A program made the translations under genes and the position numbers. Positions 46,101 through 53,810 of a stretch of DNA of 57,435 bases are shown here, in pieces. The notes under the pieces are model-generated. The model saw nothing but the letters and a program-made list of their open reading frames with translations. It was not told where the DNA came from and did not search any database. The DNA comes from JBCCCJ01 sp039029315 (GTDB lineage Bacteria > Bacteroidota > Bacteroidia > J057). Location of the stretch: the NCBI GenBank assembly GCA_039029315.1, contig JBCCGK010000079.1, forward strand, positions 1 through 57,435. Reading direction: 5' to 3'. The stretch's first letter is position 1; each line of letters starts with the position of its first letter.

Positions 46101-49100
46101 TTACTTTCTCAGGAAAATTGTCTTCCTTGAGGCTGGCCGCGTCCATCAAATAAATAGGAAGGTGATCCAGATTTGGAAATGGGCTTGGAATGACATTTCC
46201 CTGAAAAGTCAGACTCAATTGTTTATCACTGGCCTTTTTGGATGCACTTGCAGCACTTGTAAATGCCAACTCACCGATTCGGAATGTAGTCTGGACCTTT
46301 CCATAGTCAAAATCTATGGCATGTTTGAGATAGACAGTTACTGTTTTTTGAGCTGCATCATTGACAGTTACTCTTTCCACCTCAGCAACCATTAGTTCAT
46401 AGCTGACAGGGAGACCGTATTGAGCACGGCCGGTTTTGGTATGAAAATAAATAACTGACAATTGCTGTTTGGCCGTTTTCATCGCATCTTGGTAGTACAA
46501 GGCGATATTTCCCAATGCAGTCTCAAACAAAGTAACCGGATCATGGCTGTGGACCCCTTTGCTCCCATCGGTCAATTGGCAACCATGAATACTCAGGCCT
46601 CTCGCATCTGTATGAACCAGTGGCATCCGGGCATAGCCATTCGTTGGATTGAGGGCTTTCAGTTGATTGCTGGTAAAAAAGCTTGGTGCCTGGGCAATTC
46701 TGCCCGAGTTCGCCACTCCAAAGTCCAACATCAATGGCACCCCACTTTTGAGGCTTCCTGAAGCCAGAGTTCCACTTATGGCTAACATGAGACGAGCGGA
46801 GCGCTTGAGGGCTTGCTTTTCTGGTCCATGACCAACCGCTACGTCTTCTTGTTGATAATAGAGCAAGCTTGCCAATCCAGGTGCTTCAAGCACAGAATTT
46901 CCATAGGTCAATTGAAAACTGCTTCGTTCTATCCCAGGGTGTGGACCAATGGGGGCTGGATCGTCCTGAGACCAGGAGACCGATCCAGTAACAGAAATAC
47001 TTGAAATAATTTTCGCTTGTATATCTTGTGTCAGATTATAAATGGCATTGCCAATTCCTGCATCCATCCGTGAGTAAAATGCCAGATCGGATTCATTTCC
47101 TATCAGTCGAATAGCATGATCATCCAAAATATCTTGCGCTTGTCTGGCATAAGACCAAATTCTCAGTTCGTCGAAGGCTGTTTGGATGCCGAGAGATGTA
47201 TGATACCCTGGACCTAATTGGATAGACCATTCTGTATGACCACTACCGATATTGATTGATGCTGTTTGGCTTCCATTTTCATAGATATAAAAACCCTGAG
47301 AGATCTGATCGTAACTGAAGGTGAGATGACTCCAATGATTACTCGAGATATGCGTAGCATAGGTTTTTGTGCTGATATCATTCGGTTTTTTCTCGATGCT
47401 CAGGGTGAGTTCAGTAGACTGCGTACTTTTTCCCAGATACAGACGAAGGCAAAGCTGATCGCTGCTCATTTTGATGAGGGGAGAACCTGGTGGAAAAGCG
47501 GGAATAGTAGCCATAGGTTTGATCCAACATTCAACCGTGCAGCCTTGTTCACTCGAGACGATATTCTCAAGGGAGATATAGCTTGACTTGGAAAAAACAC
47601 AAGCTGATCCTCCATAATTTTTCTGCCTGAGAAGAGGAATTAACTCCAGCCCTGTAAAAGGATCCTTGCCTGCCTCTCTTTCGAGGACAGAGGATTGATA
47701 TTGCGGGTCAGGACTGGTATACAATTGAACCCCTTTGGTATCAAATAACCCCTCTCGTGATCGGCCAATATTGAATCCATCTACCCGATTGCTGACTGCA
47801 TTAAAGGCAAAAATCTGCCAACGTTCTACATCGCCGATTGCAGTAGGAAGCAAAGCAACAGAGAAGGATCCATTGTGTAGATTTTGGATGAATCGAAGTT
47901 CCAGGGTAGCTTCTACAAAGTCATTCCCATTCATGTCTTTGGGCCCCAAACTGTCTTTGGGGCTCTGAGGGCGATATTTGTTACGGCTTCGTCGATATCG
48001 AACTTCCCGATTGGCTTGCAGGGCATAAAAGATCGCTGCTGCTTTGCCAGAAGGGGTTCTGCTGTTTTCCTTGTCTTCTTCTATTTCTTTTTCAGCATCC
48101 TCTTCAGCCTGAGCCAACCCTTTCTGGACAAGGACAAAACGATCTACCAATAAACTTGCGTTGACAAGGGGTTTGGCCCTTAGGGTTTTGCTAAGGTCGA
48201 TCGTGTAGTCCAGACTGAAAGCAGTACTTAATTTATCAACATCTTCGTCAGAAAAGATCCGGCCATTTTCCATTGGAAAAAACTCCGGGGGGGTGTCCGG
48301 AGTCAAATAAATATGATTGTGGGTAGTTGAAAATATCCCGGTCTCAACGTATGCTGAAATCGTAACTTCTACAAATTCTCCCGAGGCACTTTGGATTTGA
48401 ATTTTTGCATTTGGTGTTAATTTTTGCTTCCGTCTGTTTCTCATAGCCACATTTGATCCCGCAAAATTGAGATAGATTTTTGGCAGCCTTCTGTCGCTTC
48501 TGGAAGCTGGTTCAAAATCATCTACCATTCCCAGAATTGTTGAATCATAATCCCGAATTTGGGCTTTCAATACATTTTTTCCCTTTTCTAAACTTGCCAA
48601 AATCTGATTGGAAGAAACGATTTGTATGTTCTTGTTGTAGAACAACATATTTTCGTCTGTAAGTTTCTGAATAGACTGTCTAAAGAGGTAGATATGCCGC
48701 TGATCAGACAAGACCTGAAAAGGGACAGAATCGGTCAAACGAGCAGTAGAAGAAAGGAAATCGTCAATATCTTCCTCTGGAACTGGCTCGCCGGGAAGTG
48801 TTTCTTTCCCTGTCATGTCAATGAGGGGGAGGCTCAGTTGACCTGTAACTCCATAGCCAACCTGAGCCAGTTCACGCGGGAAGTTGAGTAATTGTGCTCG
48901 TGTACTCCAATTCCTCGCATCTATCGGATCCGCATGTGGTCCACTTTGATCCAGTACTGCATAATAGATATATCGCAGATCATCCATTGCAAAAGCGATC
49001 AACTTGCCCTGGTGCTCAATCATCGCGGTATGTATCCATTTGCTTGCCCCATCAGGCACGTCAAAAGTTTGAATGAAGTTATCGTAGGTAAATGTAGACA

Positions 49101-49101
49101 T
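40138..49101 (-). CDS. Giant LamG protein, divergent paralogue C (2987 residues)
   Basis: 2987 residues starting MSTFTYDNFIQTFDVPDG; no signal peptide or T9SS sorting domain. The N-terminal module is homologous to the other giants but diverged (HIYLFRQS near 136; VEATLELRF...SVALLPT near 400-420). A LamG fold near 500-660 appears uninterrupted (CTVECWIKPM, SNHWSHLTFS, ELRIWSYARQ). A long beta-rich centre (700-1480) has no recognised domain. A second LamG (TLESWLKFDG near 1498) appears interrupted by a propeller-like block at about 1550-1940 and resumes at HWQHIALNYQ near 1950. Further LamG elements follow (SIEMFIHLAD near 1995, VRIWDRVLDQ near 2200, ELRVWEAL near 2295). The C-terminal module starts at EGAPPVPSENLT (about 2447) and keeps RFLPSNVGYALV, MNPFYTKQGTLDG, NTYVW, YRFMSFFLES and HRVTFVSR. 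It lies between the two helical-repeat genes. Function is unknown. Confidence 0.92.
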   Translation of the reverse strand: MSTFTYDNFIQTFDVPDGASKWIHTAMIEHQGKLIAFAMDDLRYIYYAVLDQSGPHADPIDARNWSTRAQLLNFPRELAQVGYGVTGQLSLPLIDMTGKETLPGEPVPEEDIDDFLSSTARLTDSVPFQVLSDQRHIYLFRQSIQKLTDENMLFYNKNIQIVSSNQILASLEKGKNVLKAQIRDYDSTILGMVDDFEPASRSDRRLPKIYLNFAGSNVAMRNRRKQKLTPNAKIQIQSASGEFVEVTISAYVETGIFSTTHNHIYLTPDTPPEFFPMENGRIFSDEDVDKLSTAFSLDYTIDLSKTLRAKPLVNASLLVDRFVLVQKGLAQAEEDAEKEIEEDKENSRTPSGKAAAIFYALQANREVRYRRSRNKYRPQSPKDSLGPKDMNGNDFVEATLELRFIQNLHNGSFSVALLPTAIGDVERWQIFAFNAVSNRVDGFNIGRSREGLFDTKGVQLYTSPDPQYQSSVLEREAGKDPFTGLELIPLLRQKNYGGSACVFSKSSYISLENIVSSEQGCTVECWIKPMATIPAFPPGSPLIKMSSDQLCLRLYLGKSTQSTELTLSIEKKPNDISTKTYATHISSNHWSHLTFSYDQISQGFYIYENGSQTASINIGSGHTEWSIQLGPGYHTSLGIQTAFDELRIWSYARQAQDILDDHAIRLIGNESDLAFYSRMDAGIGNAIYNLTQDIQAKIISSISVTGSVSWSQDDPAPIGPHPGIERSSFQLTYGNSVLEAPGLASLLYYQQEDVAVGHGPEKQALKRSARLMLAISGTLASGSLKSGVPLMLDFGVANSGRIAQAPSFFTSNQLKALNPTNGYARMPLVHTDARGLSIHGCQLTDGSKGVHSHDPVTLFETALGNIALYYQDAMKTAKQQLSVIYFHTKTGRAQYGLPVSYELMVAEVERVTVNDAAQKTVTVYLKHAIDFDYGKVQTTFRIGELAFTSAASASKKASDKQLSLTFQGNVIPSPFPNLDHLPIYLMDAASLKEDNFPEKVSLLQARSAGPDFNNCTINTSAISGDPRHFDLTITLPKVNNLQLEERWTRLPMDMDQVSDILNGLSQEPIEIGKVKAVDFFQSDSPSSFETSEQLYPGDRLQVAQSMLSVGPNGELSWDEKATLPIYKGDPVQVMAKVTPEKQIALVSAIDPTGKITISPAYANSTNPLEEVAIKLYYLDWAYEQTVHVYVKEDIKQKTSLQIFPTRSETKAVKVGDILYTLHKDPKNPNKVIKVQFGKMSKSLSVDELIAASLFEQKIDIQLEYVFELNPSDPIISEFTSIFFVNGMTFYHSGSYPQAAASIKVNRLPFPCLLGAGKVPLSDNPEFYLLPKRQEAYTLGKVASHVSGTQAASLSVKPTISGKTLKKGDALSIGVWEYIVNGTVALETGKLTDIPISSIQFAEGKSIPIFKTHYDYRQHAGLFDKDVDTLMEPLERSLYFELQNSQAHAHPKLGKAVPLVTKAPTEGGWKLHSEDLSGTAATSTVMLPTSLKVEQEFTLESWLKFDGIDKKTLTKDAYYLMVTSDDGLIDGKTFQLSIRALSYARLQIKQSKLDMAPIRKGSQIAVFVQGKKRLVSWGQEASQMPTLTVGEISSKGSKVTNFIYPENYRDFPYYIRFSLVAGTPDGERILAGGNSRIQNNNAALPFLGEQKSAGYGRREIISHVELPDPGSETFKPAFHALDGTLDISKNKLNKLLSLFVDAQANAYCLFKVKLAGKSKFCYWVCQYTPTKQWISVAVHAQPLEHLWAYTDPTSKTSTVLSAGTHNTDGIVLFSQKKTGETTFITLPDTIPDMQISGIFGRNETDIHLVGWNRANHGVIQYLKEKAWAVFVQGKTQSKMLCISGNKDTLIIGCEKGQYLHIIGNEANLYDLTTTPGNDKAGDIVQAWCSTDADVFLFRDEQWDWGNLYMEQPQGIKGNKTEEFALCTQIGEQYLQCPIKGWPDSKHWQHIALNYQQAYVVSLAKDYSQKASGDSRSSYLDAGKEEDLNLMTGMSIEMFIHLADIPKSVPRNPRYHFLQTGYEGLIKKGDTRDGMPYQLYLRDGRLYFAFETEGEEGKDPVLHTFQGTGPLYDLLDPASPYTMEDRDKRLRRNLWENSSHRIVHIAVSRKIIYGLKNRLDPASFSQGVIVNFYINGQEVSAFFGGDNTIYKDRDDQEGTACTLFDGLIESNNKPLEMGRMKSSNAGDPVKWGQFGGAIAEVRIWDRVLDQGEINKSLSLREKGLLSYWPMNEGKGFEADDIKGGRLAKIYHAEWNDHPDPYASPLDLFLNGEPVETELSPVATGSDKGATFWLDELRVWEALRTKDQISDNLFAHLEGPQEGLTAVYSFNDTNHAGADSSRRNHHLAGNTNLASPATPSPICLEMPQVAYLEGKATEPTAIVSRPGMAEYADIQFDLEGTFEGVLKRAYSYLESDGTWTLLTGSVVGSLKREWISQVQGNPEVIGFIEGAPPVPSENLTSTHLVHGEVVDYGGASSVELSETDNVQYHFGTTKAEAVDSAASVGVKSGFTHEDKAGFGYAKQLTKVEIKEGVEFSRAKGKKEQWGVSRTFGKNNSKSSKLALGGAWEINKPEMWINRAVGRRFLPSNVGYALVKSDTFDVYAIRLEQTHALLMYMNMPNPDIPKDINIIIFEMNPFYTKQGTLDGKVGLKKDGTVQPDPSYPGAASYGEYSYYKPKEAYRLKKRIERERELLKAYHASYSTSPTLEDNLEDLRNKTFNTSIVNTYVWTAKGGFHAESTENLHGITESTSGSHHLDYKFKVSLSLDLSLFGPSFGLALDASWGTSSEVVKTADSNESEAFHLSVDCKPDGDLQLYVQTDEERAKYAPYINEGGGAYTPEGKPILRPGKVDAYRFMSFFLESEKENLEDFFRKVVDPIWLAQSNDPNAHALRQANKGGKCWRIMHRVTFVSRVLPPFESAPAIAKTAKELNINSNWELISKLEPFVREHTHDYLAFIDAVHKSVKKYLPTMVPYLVEITRFMCDYYGVFND

Positions 49102-49199
49102 GTTTATTTTTGGTTAAGAAGCTTAAGAGAAAATTGAAACCGAGCAGACTTGATCCCGAAGCGGGACAAGAAAAATCGCAGGTAATAAATAGGTGCCTT

Positions 49200-50642
49200 T
49201 TATAGGAAGGAAGCTGGCTTCAATGATGTCAGAGTAGCCATTTTGGTCTCAATATTGGTACTACTGAGATCAGATAATACCTGAAGATTATCCGCCCAGA
49301 ATCCATAATCGTCCAGTTCAGCTTTCAGATCCGGATAGGCTTTTATCATGCCATCAGAGGTCTCTGAACAAAGTTCTTCTGTCAGCGATCCCAGATCCAG
49401 ATCTTTGGGATATGCCAGGTGCAGATAGACAGCATTAGGTTCAATCTTGCCATCCTTGAGCTCCATTTCTGTATTCTTGCAAGCTTCGAGAATTAAAGCA
49501 TGCAGCTTGGCTTGTCGAGCTGAAGTGATAAGCGTTTTCTTTTGATAAGTTCCTATGATCATACCGCCCAGTGTTTTGTTTGGATCATGATGTGCCTTCT
49601 GTTGCTTGTGATCTTGTTGTGTCTGTTGGGTGTGATCCTGCTGCCTATGTGTATGGGGAATGTCCAAATGTTTCGTAGCCCCGGCACCGGGGAGTGCTGC
49701 TGCCAGTTCTGCCTTGTTGAGATGAAAACCAGCTTCATAGGCCAGGCCTACAACCGAATTGACGAAGCCTTCTTTGAGATGAGACAGTTTCAGCTGCAAC
49801 TCATCATTCTGGCCGATTGCCTGAACAAAAGCATGCACATTGGTGGGATTGGCGTCGACCATAGGCTCCTTGTGAAACCAGTTGAGGGGATTGAGCACAT
49901 GGTGGGCAACATGCTCGATGCTGTGTTTGGCATGATCGATCTTATTCTCAATCTTGTGCTCCAAGAGACCTAACTGATGCTGAATTCGATGGATTTCATG
50001 ATTGGGGAATTGGTAGATCTCTTCCAGGATCTGATGGACTTCATCTTTCCCCAAATCAAAATCTTTCTTCACGATAGCCATGACTTTATGGGCATCTCCC
50101 TCTACAGTTTTGAGTGCTTTCACAATCCCCTCTGAACCCATTTTCCAGTCTTTTTGCAGGCTGCTACTGATTTCGTGCAGAGTGAATTCTGCTTTGTGAA
50201 GGGCCTTCACGATGTCTCCGACTCCAGCGTGGTAGCCATTGGCAAGACCTTGAGAGATCTCACTGGCCTTGAAACCAGCCTGTTTGAGTTGATGAGCAAG
50301 TTGTCCAAGATCTGTTTGGCCCTTGGTAGTGAGTCGTTGGATCAGATGCTCCAGTGTAGAAAGGAGTCCTTGGTTGGTTTTATGATCATTGTCATCCATC
50401 GTAGATTGGTCGTTAATTTGTTTCTTAGATTTAGGGTGAAAAGAAGTATTCTTTGGAAGGATCTGTTTGATCGCATCTTCTATGTGTTCCCGGCGATGAC
50501 CCATGCCAAGAAGAATGTGCCGAATCTCAGATTCTTCCTTTTTCTCCCATCTGTGCATGAGTTCGACGAGTTCATGGGTCGAGCAGCCAATTCTAGCCAG
50601 CCATCGGGTCCATCTTGTGGGTTTGATTGCGGGTGGGTTCAT
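49200..50642 (-). CDS. Helical-repeat protein with Nif11-like segment, long form
   Basis: 480 residues from MNPPAIKPTRW at 50642. This start lies 2 bp after the upstream TAA stop and just behind a GGAG-like stretch; the longer frame from 50681 would overlap the upstream gene. Order: a basic N-terminus with helices (1-75), a linker, then four 29-residue helical repeats from about 118 (LKQAGFKASEISQGL, LHKAEFTLHEISSSL, LKTVEGDAHKVMAIV, LEEIYQFPNHEIHRI), HHVLNPLNWF near 248, a Nif11-like segment at about 268-320 (AFVQAIGQNDELQLKL...LAYEAGFHLNKAELAAALPGAG), a His/Gln-rich linker (325-357), and a C-terminal alpha/beta domain (TLGGMIIGTYQKK...) without a known match. The repeat type resembles amphipathic helical arrays seen in very large bacterial proteins. 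It is probably translationally coupled to the GH18 gene. Role unknown; a scaffold or chaperone for the giants is conjecture. Confidence 0.82.
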   Translation of the reverse strand: MNPPAIKPTRWTRWLARIGCSTHELVELMHRWEKKEESEIRHILLGMGHRREHIEDAIKQILPKNTSFHPKSKKQINDQSTMDDNDHKTNQGLLSTLEHLIQRLTTKGQTDLGQLAHQLKQAGFKASEISQGLANGYHAGVGDIVKALHKAEFTLHEISSSLQKDWKMGSEGIVKALKTVEGDAHKVMAIVKKDFDLGKDEVHQILEEIYQFPNHEIHRIQHQLGLLEHKIENKIDHAKHSIEHVAHHVLNPLNWFHKEPMVDANPTNVHAFVQAIGQNDELQLKLSHLKEGFVNSVVGLAYEAGFHLNKAELAAALPGAGATKHLDIPHTHRQQDHTQQTQQDHKQQKAHHDPNKTLGGMIIGTYQKKTLITSARQAKLHALILEACKNTEMELKDGKIEPNAVYLHLAYPKDLDLGSLTEELCSETSDGMIKAYPDLKAELDDYGFWADNLQVLSDLSSTNIETKMATLTSLKPASFL

Positions 50643-50644
50643 GT

Positions 50645-52852
50645 TTACTCTTCTCCGAATTCGGTTTGTAATAAGTCCCAAAGTTCATTGTGTCCATTGT
50701 CATAGCCGAGGGCCCAAATGCCTGGACCTGCCAATCCTTTTTGCTTGATCCATTGGTATTTGTTTTTGAGGCTCTCCGCATCATCATACCAGAGTTGGTA
50801 GTGTTGCTTGCCTTTCTTGTGTCGGTGGACTTTGGTGTCCACGTCCTTCATCCACTTATCTTTCTTTCTCCCAATGATTTTGACAATCTGCCGATAGGCG
50901 GGTGAGCGGACATGACCATCATTGGGAGAGGGAATGGTATGGGAAGCGGTCTTCCATTCCGATCCATAGTAAGGCAAGGCCACAATGAATTTTTCTGGCG
51001 GGACTCCACGTGCCAAATAGGAATCAATAGACCTTTCCAGATAATAATTCGAGGCCACCTTTTTTCCTTTGCCAAGGGGGGCAACCGGACCAGCCGTGTG
51101 ACTTCCAGCATAATAATAGTCATACCCCATCATGGTGAAGACCTCTATAGCATCTTTCAAGCGTGGAATGTCGAATACCTGATTGAAGTCTACCGCATAC
51201 AAGCACAAGCTCAAGGTGTAACCATGAATCTTGAGATTGTCAGATAGCCTGAGCAAAAAATCATTGAAGGCTTTCTTCATTTTGCCTGGAACTTGCTCAA
51301 AGTCGATGTTGAGTCCATGCGCCTGGCGAGAAGCCAAAATGCCCGGTATCTGATCAATGAAGTGGTTTTGTGCAGCAGAATCCGATAGGAAAGCTCTGTT
51401 TTTGGAAAACCCAAAATTGGAGATGGTCATAAACACATTGGTCCCTTCGGCCCTGGCTTTCTCCACCAAGCCTGTCTTCTGCCATTTTTCCAGATCCTGT
51501 ATATCCCCACTTTGAGGGTCAAGTTTACAGCCAAAATAGGAGACCCCCCACAGCAAATCGAAGCGATAATGCTTGTAGGCAGAGCCCATCCATTCGGGAT
51601 GCCACCCAAACGTTTTGTGATGGGGTTTTCGCTTTTTGGGAATCACAGCCGGCGGAGGTGGAGTTTTGATTTTCCACACACTGTCCCAACTTGTTTCATG
51701 CTTGTGGCCCTGAGCAGCGAAATAACTTGCCTGGTGCTGATGCGCACTGCCTCCACCAGATGTTCCTTGTTCGATTTCCTTGACCGACTTCACCGGAGCA
51801 TCCTTGGAGATGGCATGTTGGACTTCATCGAAGGACCCATGTACTTCCTTGGCGGTGGTATGGACTTTGTGGACCAAGGCTTTGTAGCTGGCAGAGTCAT
51901 TGGGATGCGTGGCAATATGCTTGGCAATCTGTTGGACCTCATGTTTGTTGACCACGCTGTCTACCAGAATTTTATGTTGGAGATTCAGATGAGGAGGATG
52001 GCCGATACGCACGATCTTGGGTGCTTGCTCTATTTGGCTAAAAAAGGCACTCAGCTCTGTTTCAGCATTCCTGATGGCTTTTTTAAGCAATCCATGAGAG
52101 ATCGCCTGATGCTTCAGTCTGTGTTGACAGGCTTCTTTCACCAAGGCGATTTGTTCCATGGGAATCTGCCCTTGTTTGTGCTCAGAGACCACCTGAAAGC
52201 CTGGAATTTTTTTCTCAGCTGCCATCCAGGGATTGATTTTAGCCGGAAATACAATGGGTTCGAACTTATGGAGCCAGATGGTATCACCGATTTCCTCTAT
52301 ATGTTGCGGATCGAGTTTGGTCAAATCAAATCCCGCCTGAACGATTCCTCTCCCCATATAGACCAGTTCCTCAGAACCGGCATGTTGACGAAGGTATTTC
52401 TGTACTTCTTCTGCCAAACGCTGTTGATGAAGGAATTCAAAATCCTTCCAACTGCTTTGTTCAAGCATTCGCTCAAACTGATGGTTTTTCCGAATCGAAC
52501 TCACATGTTTGAACAAGGCATAATACTTGTCCTTCCGGAGTTCTTTTTTGGAGTGAGATTTCTTGGCGAGTGTCTTCTGTAAGCGCACATAATTGGCAAA
52601 TAACTCACTCTCATCCATGCCTTGATAGACATCGTGAAGGGATGCCAGACTCTCGCCATAATACTGTGCGGTGATCAACTGACCAATGGACATCACCTTC
52701 GAAATCTTCGTAGGTGTGTTGAGGACCCGTAATTGAGTCCCGCTTAAGTAGGAAATAAGACCGCTTTGGAACAGAAAGAGACCAAAAACAAGAATAAGAG
52801 GAACATACCAATAGTGCCGAATGAGGCGATAGGCAATTTTAAGAGTTAACAT
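50645..52852 (-). CDS. Membrane-anchored DUF4230-GH18 fusion protein
   Basis: 735 residues. Residues of about 10-35 form one transmembrane segment (RHYWYVPLILVFGLFLFQSG), so the rest should face the periplasm or outside. Residues of about 45-290 look like DUF4230: VMSIGQLITAQYYGESL, then GRGIVQAGFDLTKLDPQHIEEIG, then a helical tail ISHGLLKKAIRNAETEL. A low-complexity His-rich linker (300-400) leads to a GH18 chitinase-like barrel (about 410-735): HKTFGWHPEWMGSAY, MTISNFG, HGLNIDFEQV with Asp517 and Glu519 in the positions of the family D-x-E, then TMMGYDYYYAGS and a C-terminal GIWALGYDNG. The first Asp of the classic D-G-x-D-x-D-x-E is His here, but the catalytic Glu is kept. GH18 members cleave beta-1,4-GlcNAc linkages; the substrate here is unknown. 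It is first in the run of minus-strand genes. Confidence 0.88.
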   Translation of the reverse strand: MLTLKIAYRLIRHYWYVPLILVFGLFLFQSGLISYLSGTQLRVLNTPTKISKVMSIGQLITAQYYGESLASLHDVYQGMDESELFANYVRLQKTLAKKSHSKKELRKDKYYALFKHVSSIRKNHQFERMLEQSSWKDFEFLHQQRLAEEVQKYLRQHAGSEELVYMGRGIVQAGFDLTKLDPQHIEEIGDTIWLHKFEPIVFPAKINPWMAAEKKIPGFQVVSEHKQGQIPMEQIALVKEACQHRLKHQAISHGLLKKAIRNAETELSAFFSQIEQAPKIVRIGHPPHLNLQHKILVDSVVNKHEVQQIAKHIATHPNDSASYKALVHKVHTTAKEVHGSFDEVQHAISKDAPVKSVKEIEQGTSGGGSAHQHQASYFAAQGHKHETSWDSVWKIKTPPPPAVIPKKRKPHHKTFGWHPEWMGSAYKHYRFDLLWGVSYFGCKLDPQSGDIQDLEKWQKTGLVEKARAEGTNVFMTISNFGFSKNRAFLSDSAAQNHFIDQIPGILASRQAHGLNIDFEQVPGKMKKAFNDFLLRLSDNLKIHGYTLSLCLYAVDFNQVFDIPRLKDAIEVFTMMGYDYYYAGSHTAGPVAPLGKGKKVASNYYLERSIDSYLARGVPPEKFIVALPYYGSEWKTASHTIPSPNDGHVRSPAYRQIVKIIGRKKDKWMKDVDTKVHRHKKGKQHYQLWYDDAESLKNKYQWIKQKGLAGPGIWALGYDNGHNELWDLLQTEFGEE

Positions 52853-53062
52853 TTTTATCTGTTACTCATCCCGTAAGATGTAGGAAAAAATTGGCCGAAG
52901 GTAGTTGGTCGCTACCGTTTAGAGAGCCTCATAAAAAAAATGGTCTTTGGTAGCACTAAATTAGGAAATAATGCAAAAGGAACAAATTTTCTATTCCAAA
53001 AAATAGAATTCTCACAATACATTCAGCGCGGAAGAATAATCTAACTCCGGTAATTCTCGAAA
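52853..53062 (-). promoter_or_regulatory. Likely promoter region of the giant-protein gene cluster
   Basis: This is the only sizeable spacer (272 bp with the terminator) before the 34-kb run of minus-strand genes. On the minus strand TACCTTCG (complement of 52896-52903) is close to the TAnnTTTG -7 box, about 44 bp before the start codon, but no good -33 element is seen. It contains no gene. Confidence 0.35.
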
Positions 53063-53101
53063 TACTCCAGGCTTCTTTCTGGATGAAAGAAGCCTGGAGT
53101 A
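53063..53101 (-). terminator. Strong hairpin terminator after the DUF4230 lipoprotein gene
   Basis: A perfect 17-bp stem (53063-53079 with 53085-53101; TACTCCAGGCTTC.../...GAAGCCTGGAGTA) with a 5-base loop, starting 23 bp after the lipoprotein stop codon. The trailing T run is short on both strands, so a transcription-termination role is likely but not certain. Confidence 0.65.
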
Positions 53102-53124
53102 AGATTGGCAATATTGGGTTTTTT

Positions 53125-53787
53125 TCAGCTCTTGTTCAGGTGTTTCTCTAGATCCATTGCTGTCTCCAGGCCTGTTTGTGAGGAGGAATTGGAAGGACTC
53201 CACATGAGCGGATCATCTGTTTGTTTGAAGTGAATCACCACTTGCTCAAATCCCTCCAGTTTCAGGAGATTGTTGAGCACGCTTTTGACTTTGGATTCAG
53301 AGATCGGACGAATTTTGAGATGATTCACACTTTCCATGATTTGGAGTTGTGCATCCTGTAGAATGCCATCGATTTCGTGCAGACTCAGACTATTCCCTAA
53401 GGTGTGCAAATGAGAATATTCCTCTATTAGCCTCACTTTATTGGCCGGATAGGAAAAATCTACCACTTCAATTGGGGGAAGTGTCAAGGTGATGGAATTG
53501 CCGGAAATGTGCACATCTTCTTGCTGGATTTTTCCAAAGTCAATTCCAGTTTTGACAGTCGCTTCGGTATTGGCGACAAAACTGGCTTCTTTGAGAGGAA
53601 CAAGGTGCAGCAATTTTTTGGATTTGTCGGCAATGACAATTTTTTCCAAAACAAATTCTGCTGAAGCAAGTTCTGAAGCATTGTGCAACAAATCCAGCAC
53701 CCCACTGTGATGATGCTTGGTGGGAAGGGTGCATCTGCTCAAAAGGAGAAGACAGAGAAGAGCAAGTGAGACAGAGAGGGTTCGCAT
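53125..53787 (-). CDS. DUF4230 lipoprotein
   Basis: 220 residues from the start at 53787, giving a lipoprotein signal (MRTLSVSLALLCLLLLSRC); the longer frame from 53934 would overlap the upstream gene. After the lipid-anchored Cys the sequence follows DUF4230: ELASAEFVLEKIVIAD, TVKTGIDFGKIQQEDVHISG, ITLTLPPIEVVDFSY, a helical section, then VLNNLLKLEGFEQVVIHF. DUF4230 has no established function. The same domain forms the periplasmic part of the GH18 fusion encoded 272 bp downstream, which suggests a link. It lies 23 bp downstream of the DUF1080 gene and is probably co-transcribed with it. Confidence 0.82.
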   Translation of the reverse strand: MRTLSVSLALLCLLLLSRCTLPTKHHHSGVLDLLHNASELASAEFVLEKIVIADKSKKLLHLVPLKEASFVANTEATVKTGIDFGKIQQEDVHISGNSITLTLPPIEVVDFSYPANKVRLIEEYSHLHTLGNSLSLHEIDGILQDAQLQIMESVNHLKIRPISESKVKSVLNNLLKLEGFEQVVIHFKQTDDPLMWSPSNSSSQTGLETAMDLEKHLNKS

Positions 53788-53810
53788 AGGATTGTGTGTT
53801 TGAGGGAGGA

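Noticed and set aside
18954..49101. Tc toxin TcA/TcB/TcC complex
   Set aside because: The giants lack RHS repeats and recognisable TcA or SpvB features; the resemblance is limited to size and absence of a signal peptide.
19597..49137. Plus-strand and alternative-frame open stretches within the giant genes
   Set aside because: All overlap the long coding frames with conserved paralogous protein sequence; none shows a recognisable protein or promoter.
51512..52582. 356-codon plus-strand frame opposite the GH18 gene
   Set aside because: It is antisense to a well-supported DUF4230-GH18 gene. The composition (rich in Phe, Leu, Met) and lack of motifs indicate a shadow frame.
18954..52852. Recent prophage or plasmid insertion
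   Set aside because: No integrase, attachment sites, tRNA, replication or structural phage genes were seen, and base composition looks similar to the flanks by eye.
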